DNA of 37,302 nucleotides from assembly GCA_945957385.1 (NCBI GenBank), contig CAMFKP010000040.1, positions 1-37,302 of the forward strand, given 5' to 3'. The stretch is from an uncultured Aeromonadaceae bacterium. GTDB taxonomy: Bacteria > Pseudomonadota > Gammaproteobacteria > Enterobacterales > Aeromonadaceae. Shown one piece after another: positions 34,099-37,302 of the stretch; positions within the stretch are counted from its first letter, which is position 1; each line of letters begins with the position of its first letter. The notes beneath the pieces are model-generated. The model saw nothing but the letters and a program-made list of their open reading frames with translations. It was not told the DNA's origin and did not search any database. The translations under genes and the position numbers were made by a program.

Positions 34099-34185
34099 CT
34101 TGCCTCAATGTTTTATCGTCGTGCGTAATTGTTATGCCGTGATCGTCATGGTTGCGATCAGTCGTCTTCACGCTAAAAGCGGCGG

Positions 34186-34215
34186 AACCTACTGGGGGAG
34201 CGAGCAGAACGTCAA
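34186..34215 (-). promoter_or_regulatory. Possible promoter of pncB-nadE
   Basis: On the minus strand TTGACG (plus 34210-34215), 18-bp spacer, TAGGTT (34186-34191). The -35 is good and the -10 weak, as for an activated or regulated promoter. The -35 overlaps one arm of GCAGAACG / CGTTCTGC (34204-34211 and 34239-34246), an 8-bp inverted repeat with a 27-bp gap. Confidence 0.4.
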
Positions 34216-34256
34216 GCACTTTGGCATATTTTTACACTCGTTCTGCCCGCAACCGA

Positions 34257-35003
34257 TTATTCGACGATCTGACGTGCGCCCAGTGTCTGAACCGGGCGGT
34301 TATTTGGGTGTCCCATCAACTTAGCAAATTGCTCGATCTGCTGTTTGGATGCCGTCATCGGCTTCTTCAGCACTAACCAGCGCACTCCTTCGCTGCAAGG
34401 TGGGGTCGTCAATGACCCAGCGAAACGGTAGTAATGCTTATCCTTGGGTAACAGATCGGCCACGTTCACACTCTTGTTCAGGGCAACCTTGTCTCCAGCC
34501 TTGGCAGGCATTTGTGCCCACAAGGTTTGCAGTAATGGGTTGGCCTTGCCTTCATTGAACATCAATGCCACCACGGCCAAATTACCTGCTTCGTCAGCAT
34601 GAACCAGATGCACTTCGAGCGGATACGAGCGGCCAGCGATCAAGTTTTCACTCGGAGCATGGAAGTGAAATTGTTTAAGGGTGAAGGCCGCACCATCAAT
34701 GGAAATATGACTACCTGCCTCGTAGATCACCTGAATGGTGTGTCCATTGTTGAGGATTTGATCTCCTCCGGCTTGATAAGCGGTCGCAAGCGGTGCCAGA
34801 CGCGCCTTTACGGCGGAGTGGATATCGACCGGCGACTGATTTTTGCCATTTCCACAGACCGCATATTCGTCACTGAGCTTGCCCCAGTTTGCTGGGGCCA
34901 CATCCCCCTCATAACCCCAGTGAGCATGTTGCTCCTCAGCCAAAACTGGCGTCACAGACAGGGCACAAGAGAGCACGAAAGCAAGCTTGGTTAGTTGATG
35001 CAT
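34257..35003 (-). CDS. Periplasmic alpha-type carbonic anhydrase (248 aa)
   Basis: Zinc enzyme interconverting CO2 and bicarbonate. A Sec signal peptide MHQLTKLAFVLSCALSVTPVLA with cleavage before EEQHAHWGYEG places it in the periplasm. Alpha-CA motifs: GKNQSPVDI, the zinc ligands in LKQFHFHAPSEN and EVHLVHADEAG, and GSLTTPPCSEGVRWLVL. Start ATG 35003 has GGAG 7 nt upstream; the open frame continues upstream, but the signal peptide fixes the start. Length is normal. It is separated from the lipoprotein gene upstream by a terminator, and no terminator is seen before pncB. Its metabolic link to the SulP transporter, some members of which carry bicarbonate, is only speculative. Confidence 0.95.
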   Translation of the reverse strand: MHQLTKLAFVLSCALSVTPVLAEEQHAHWGYEGDVAPANWGKLSDEYAVCGNGKNQSPVDIHSAVKARLAPLATAYQAGGDQILNNGHTIQVIYEAGSHISIDGAAFTLKQFHFHAPSENLIAGRSYPLEVHLVHADEAGNLAVVALMFNEGKANPLLQTLWAQMPAKAGDKVALNKSVNVADLLPKDKHYYRFAGSLTTPPCSEGVRWLVLKKPMTASKQQIEQFAKLMGHPNNRPVQTLGARQIVE

Positions 35004-35029
35004 GGAAAACTCCAGAAAATGAAAACAAA

Positions 35030-35049
35030 AAAGGGCCAACGGGCCCTTT
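35030..35049 (-). terminator. Intrinsic terminator of mscL-lipoprotein operon
   Basis: On the minus strand AAAGGGCC-CGTT-GGCCCTTT, a perfect 8-bp stem with a 4-nt loop, followed by a T-rich run (TTTGTTTTC). It lies 25 bp after the lipoprotein stop and 26 bp before the carbonic anhydrase start. Confidence 0.85.
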
Positions 35050-35074
35050 GCATGACATGCGGGAATCAGTCTGA

Positions 35075-35674
35075 TCAGGGCGAAGGCGTCGGTACATTCC
35101 CGACGGCCTGTGCCGCAGACGTAGAGGCTTGTTCATTGACAAGCACGGCATCCAGCCGCTGTTGTAAAGTTCCCTTGGGCGCAAAGTCCCACTTACCACC
35201 ATAGGTCACATCGCTGATTTGCCAGCCGAGGCGACCTTGACGCAAGCGGAGCCCATCCTGCCATTCACTCCGTTGACCATGCTTGTCATAGATCAAGGTA
35301 ATCAGGCAATCACTGGTACGACGTCTTGTCTGACACGACTCCAGATGAAAGTCCGTAAACCCCTCAAACAATGAGGTAAACAGACTGCCTTCAAACAATG
35401 GCGGAACAGGCTCTTTGGCCCCAGCAAGATACTGCTGCTCAGCACTGTGCGCAGCCTCGAGTCGGCGGATCAAATCCTGGTGCAATACCGCACGAAAGGG
35501 CCTGAGCTCATCGACAGAGGGCAAGCCGCTGACGGGCTCGGCCAGCAAGAGGCGGTAAAACGTGTTCGCCACCTGTTCGGGCCCATTGTGCTGCGGCTGG
35601 ACCTGATTTTGTTCACTGCAGGCCACCAGTAGCCACAAACTGGGCATCACGCCCAGCCAACGCCTAACCCCCAT
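35075..35674 (-). CDS. YbjP-like lipoprotein (199 aa)
   Basis: Lipoprotein of unknown function. The signal peptide ends in the lipobox LVAC, so Cys19 would be lipidated after cleavage; Ser at +2 predicts outer-membrane sorting. The mature part begins with a Gln/Asn-rich linker, then GPEQVANTFYRLLLAEP, LRPFRAVLHQDL, EWQDGLRLRQGRLGWQISDV and GTLQQRLDAV, in the same order as E. coli YbjP (DUF3828-type fold; comparison from memory). Start ATG 35674 has AAGGAG 7 nt upstream; the frame extends upstream but without lipoprotein logic. It lies 11 bp after mscL on the same strand and ends before an intrinsic terminator. Confidence 0.85.
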   Translation of the reverse strand: MGVRRWLGVMPSLWLLVACSEQNQVQPQHNGPEQVANTFYRLLLAEPVSGLPSVDELRPFRAVLHQDLIRRLEAAHSAEQQYLAGAKEPVPPLFEGSLFTSLFEGFTDFHLESCQTRRRTSDCLITLIYDKHGQRSEWQDGLRLRQGRLGWQISDVTYGGKWDFAPKGTLQQRLDAVLVNEQASTSAAQAVGNVPTPSP

Positions 35675-35685
35675 CTGCAGACTCC

Positions 35686-36135
35686 TTACAACGCTGAGGT
35701 GCAATGCGGACAACGGCTAGCCTTAATCGGTACTTCGCTGCAGCAATACTGGCAAGTCTTGGTGGTCGGTTCAGCCGCGGGCGCCGGTTTTTCTGTCCGC
35801 AATTTGTTCATCGCCTTGACGACCAAAAACAGCGCAAACGCCACTATGGTGAAACTGATGACGGCATTGACAAACAGACCGATATTCAATGTCACTGCCC
35901 CGGCTGCCTTGGCATCTGCCAATGTATGATAAGGCGCGGCCGCTTTGGCTCCCTCTTTTAAAATCAGAAAAAAGTCAGAAAAATCGACCCCGCCGAGCAA
36001 TAAACCGATCGGTGGCATCAGCACATCATCGACCAGACTCTTGACGATACCGCCAAAAGCGGCACCGATGACAATCCCCACAGCCATGTCGACGACATTG
36101 CCGCGCATTGCAAATTCCTTGAACTCTTTCAACAT
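35686..36135 (-). CDS. mscL: Large-conductance mechanosensitive channel with C-terminal zinc ribbon (149 aa)
   Basis: Homopentameric inner-membrane channel that opens at high membrane tension to release solutes after hypo-osmotic shock. N-terminal amphipathic helix [18 protein letters not shown]1 with [20 protein letters not shown], periplasmic loop, TM2 [20 protein letters not shown]. Instead of the E. coli-type helical tail, the C-terminus ends with a small zinc-ribbon-like segment ([18 protein letters not shown]), two CxxC pairs. This tail occurs in many non-enteric MscL proteins, to my knowledge. Start ATG 36135 follows AAGGAG by 7 nt. Co-transcribed with the lipoprotein gene; divergent from phoP across 209 bp. 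Confidence 0.95.
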   Translation of the reverse strand: MLKEFKEFAMRGNVVDMAVGIVIGAAFGGIVKSLVDDVLMPPIGLLLGGVDFSDFFLILKEGAKAAAPYHTLADAKAAGAVTLNIGLFVNAVISFTIVAFALFLVVKAMNKLRTEKPAPAAEPTTKTCQYCCSEVPIKASRCPHCTSAL

Positions 36136-36212
36136 TTCGTTACTCCTTAGGCCGTGAGGGATACACGGATGAGTCATGTTAGCCGAAGCGTATTTCGCTG
36201 TAACCTGGATGT

Positions 36213-36246
36213 CGTTTACTTACGGTTCACTCAGCATCAGTAAAAT
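36213..36246 (+). promoter_or_regulatory. PhoP box and -10 element of phoPQ
   Basis: CGTTTA-CTTAC-GGTTCA (36213-36229): two hexamers, each matching 5 of 6 bases of the PhoP half-site (T/G)GTTTA, with the canonical 5-bp spacing. TAAAAT follows at 36241-36246, 11 bp downstream, the usual distance at PhoP-activated promoters that lack a good -35. It lies about 100 bp before phoP, consistent with autoactivation. Seen: motif and spacing; function inferred. Confidence 0.7.
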
Positions 36247-36344
36247 AATACTTGGTCCTGAGCGGTACCAGTGAATCCGGATCGCCCATCTTCTGAACCA
36301 CTGTTATCATGTCGCCATGGAGTATTCGGACATTGTGCTTACCT

Positions 36345-37016
36345 ATGCGAATCTTGCTGGTTGAAGACAACCTGTTACTGCGCCACCACCTGTCAGTGCA
36401 ACTTCAGGAGCTGGGTCACCTGATCGACACGGCACAAGATGCCAAAGAGGCGGATTATTACTGCCAGGAACATGAGCTTGATCTGGCTATCGTCGATCTT
36501 GGACTGCCAGATGAGGATGGCATCAGTTTGATCCGCCGTTGGCGTGACCGTCGCGTTACCTTCCCGATCATGATTTTGACCGCGCGTGAAGCGTGGGAAG
36601 AAAAAGTGCGCGGCCTTGAAGCTGGCGCCGATGACTACCTGACCAAACCATTTCAGATGGAAGAGCTGGTCGCCCGTATCAATGCCCTCGTCCGGCGTGC
36701 CAGCGGGCTAGCCAGCTCTCATGTACAGATGGGCCCCTTTCAACTCGATCTCAGCCGCAAGGAACTTAAAGTCGATGGCGAAGTGGCCAGATTGACGGCC
36801 TTTGAATACCAGATACTCGAATACCTGATGCGCCGTGCTGGCGAAGTGGTCAGCAAGGAGACATTGATGTACCAGTTGTATGCCGATGCAGAATTACGCG
36901 AGACCCACACTATCGATGTGCTGATGGGACGGTTGCGGCGCAAGTTGCAACAGGATCGTTTCGCCGATCCCATTCATACGGTTCGAGGCCAGGGATACCG
37001 GTTCGAGATCGTCTGA
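36345..37016 (+). CDS. phoP: Response regulator PhoP (223 aa)
   Basis: OmpR-class DNA-binding regulator of the response to low Mg2+, antimicrobial peptides and acid. The receiver domain [28 protein letters not shown], then [20 protein letters not shown] carries the phospho-accepting Asp (near residue 51); ADDYLTKPF has the conserved Lys. The C-terminal winged helix includes [25 protein letters not shown], then [18 protein letters not shown] and VRGQGYRFE. It is exactly the length of E. coli PhoP and, from memory, very similar throughout. ATG 36345 is chosen from that alignment; the in-frame ATG 36309 adds 12 unlikely residues, and neither has a clear ribosome binding site. The stop overlaps phoQ (TGATG). 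Confidence 0.96.
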   Translation: MRILLVEDNLLLRHHLSVQLQELGHLIDTAQDAKEADYYCQEHELDLAIVDLGLPDEDGISLIRRWRDRRVTFPIMILTAREAWEEKVRGLEAGADDYLTKPFQMEELVARINALVRRASGLASSHVQMGPFQLDLSRKELKVDGEVARLTAFEYQILEYLMRRAGEVVSKETLMYQLYADAELRETHTIDVLMGRLRRKLQQDRFADPIHTVRGQGYRFEIV

Positions 37017-37254
37017 TGAGTTGGTCATTGCGATCACTGAGGCTTCGGTTCATCGCCGGAACAGCCGCTGGTTTGCTGTTGATTTCGTTTGCCTATGGCG
37101 TATTTGCCATCTATGTACAAAACAGCCTGCAGGCGCGTTATGCCACTGAGTGGATGGGACGCGAGATCGATTTTTTTACCGCCTTCATTGAGGATGACAG
37201 CGGTAAGCTGCACTTTCGGCCGTTTCGTAATGATCTGCGGAGTCGGATTTACGC
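37016..37254 (+). CDS. phoQ: Sensor kinase PhoQ, N-terminal 79 residues only (truncated by contig end)
   Basis: ATG 37016 overlaps the phoP stop by one base. The translated start has SLRLRFIAGTAAGLLLISFA then YGVFAIYV, matching in pattern the first transmembrane helix of E. coli PhoQ (SLRVRF ... LAYG). The periplasmic sensor begins thereafter (EIDFFTAFIEDDSGKLHF). Genomic sequence ends at 37254, where a sequencing adapter begins; apparent codons after that are artificial. The rest of the sensor, HAMP and kinase domains are missing from the assembly, not from the organism. Confidence 0.9.
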
Positions 37255-37302
37255 CTGTCTCTTATACACATCTGACGCTGCCGACGAATTAGACGGTGTA
37301 GA
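37255..37302. other. Untrimmed Illumina Nextera adapter (non-genomic)
   Basis: 37255-37273 is the reverse complement of the 19-bp Tn5 mosaic end (CTGTCTCTTATACACATCT). 37274-37287 continues as the rest of the Nextera read-1 adapter (GACGCTGCCGACGA). 37288-37295 is an 8-base index (ATTAGACG, reverse complement CGTCTAAT, which I recall as the Nextera S510 i5 index). 37296-37302 starts the P5 oligo (GTGTAGA). The order is exactly that of a read running off a short library fragment. Translation through it gives the contamination peptide SYTHLTLPTN. Confidence 0.98.

Noticed and set aside
37089..37292. 67-codon plus-strand ORF ending in SYTHLTLPTN
   Set aside because: The C-terminal residues are the translation of the Nextera adapter, and the frame is out of phase with phoQ, which explains the region.

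Overview
The window looks like the end of a draft-assembly contig from a mesophilic gammaproteobacterium. It is moderately GC-rich and most genes have AAGGAG-type ribosome binding sites. The enteric-type PhoP/PhoQ, Aas/LplT, YnbA/YnbB, RlmF, YbjP-like lipoprotein and initiator tRNA all fit Gammaproteobacteria. Together with a TseP-like effector they suggest an Aeromonadales relative; that family-level placement is inference. The last 48 bases are not genomic: they are an untrimmed Illumina Nextera adapter, which cuts phoQ short.

Layout. 1-4.7 kb: partial initiator tRNA (minus) with its promoter, an ABC exporter (minus), a SulP anion transporter (plus) and a PPK2 polyphosphate kinase (minus). 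4.8-8.1 kb: a PilJ-like/PAS/GGDEF/EAL regulator (minus), divergent from a Dph6-like PP-loop ATPase. 8.1-11.2 kb: a compact minus-strand cluster of a SAM methyltransferase, a methyltransferase-like/HNH protein and a membrane-anchored NERD protein with a zinc ribbon; this is a candidate undescribed nucleic-acid-modification or defence module. 11.2-16.0 kb: an AT-rich accessory island with a large two-domain cell-wall hydrolase (M23-like plus EF-hand plus GH19), a secreted probable immunity protein whose gene begins inside the effector gene, and a second immunity paralogue broken by one in-frame TAA codon. 16.2-18.8 kb: a membrane diguanylate cyclase overlapping rlmF tail to tail.

18.9-25.1 kb: a plus-strand operon with a visible promoter/operator, arsR-type regulator - aas - lplT - ynbA-like - ynbB-like - plsC. 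It combines lysophospholipid uptake and re-acylation, phosphatidate formation, CDP-diacylglycerol synthesis and an unassigned CDP-alcohol phosphotransfer step, and is the second strong candidate for an uncharacterised system. 25.2-30.7 kb: a hybrid histidine kinase (Cache, two PAS, HisKA, HATPase, one degenerate and one intact receiver, HPt), translationally overlapped with a REC-HD-GYP c-di-GMP phosphodiesterase. With the two GGDEF proteins, four genes of the window concern c-di-GMP.

30.8-37.3 kb: minus-strand pncB and nadE (NAD salvage), a periplasmic alpha-carbonic anhydrase, a YbjP-like lipoprotein and mscL. Divergent from mscL is phoP-phoQ, preceded by a recognisable PhoP box spaced from a -10 element as in PhoP-activated promoters.

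All calls rest on reading motifs, reading frames and signals by eye; no database search was run.
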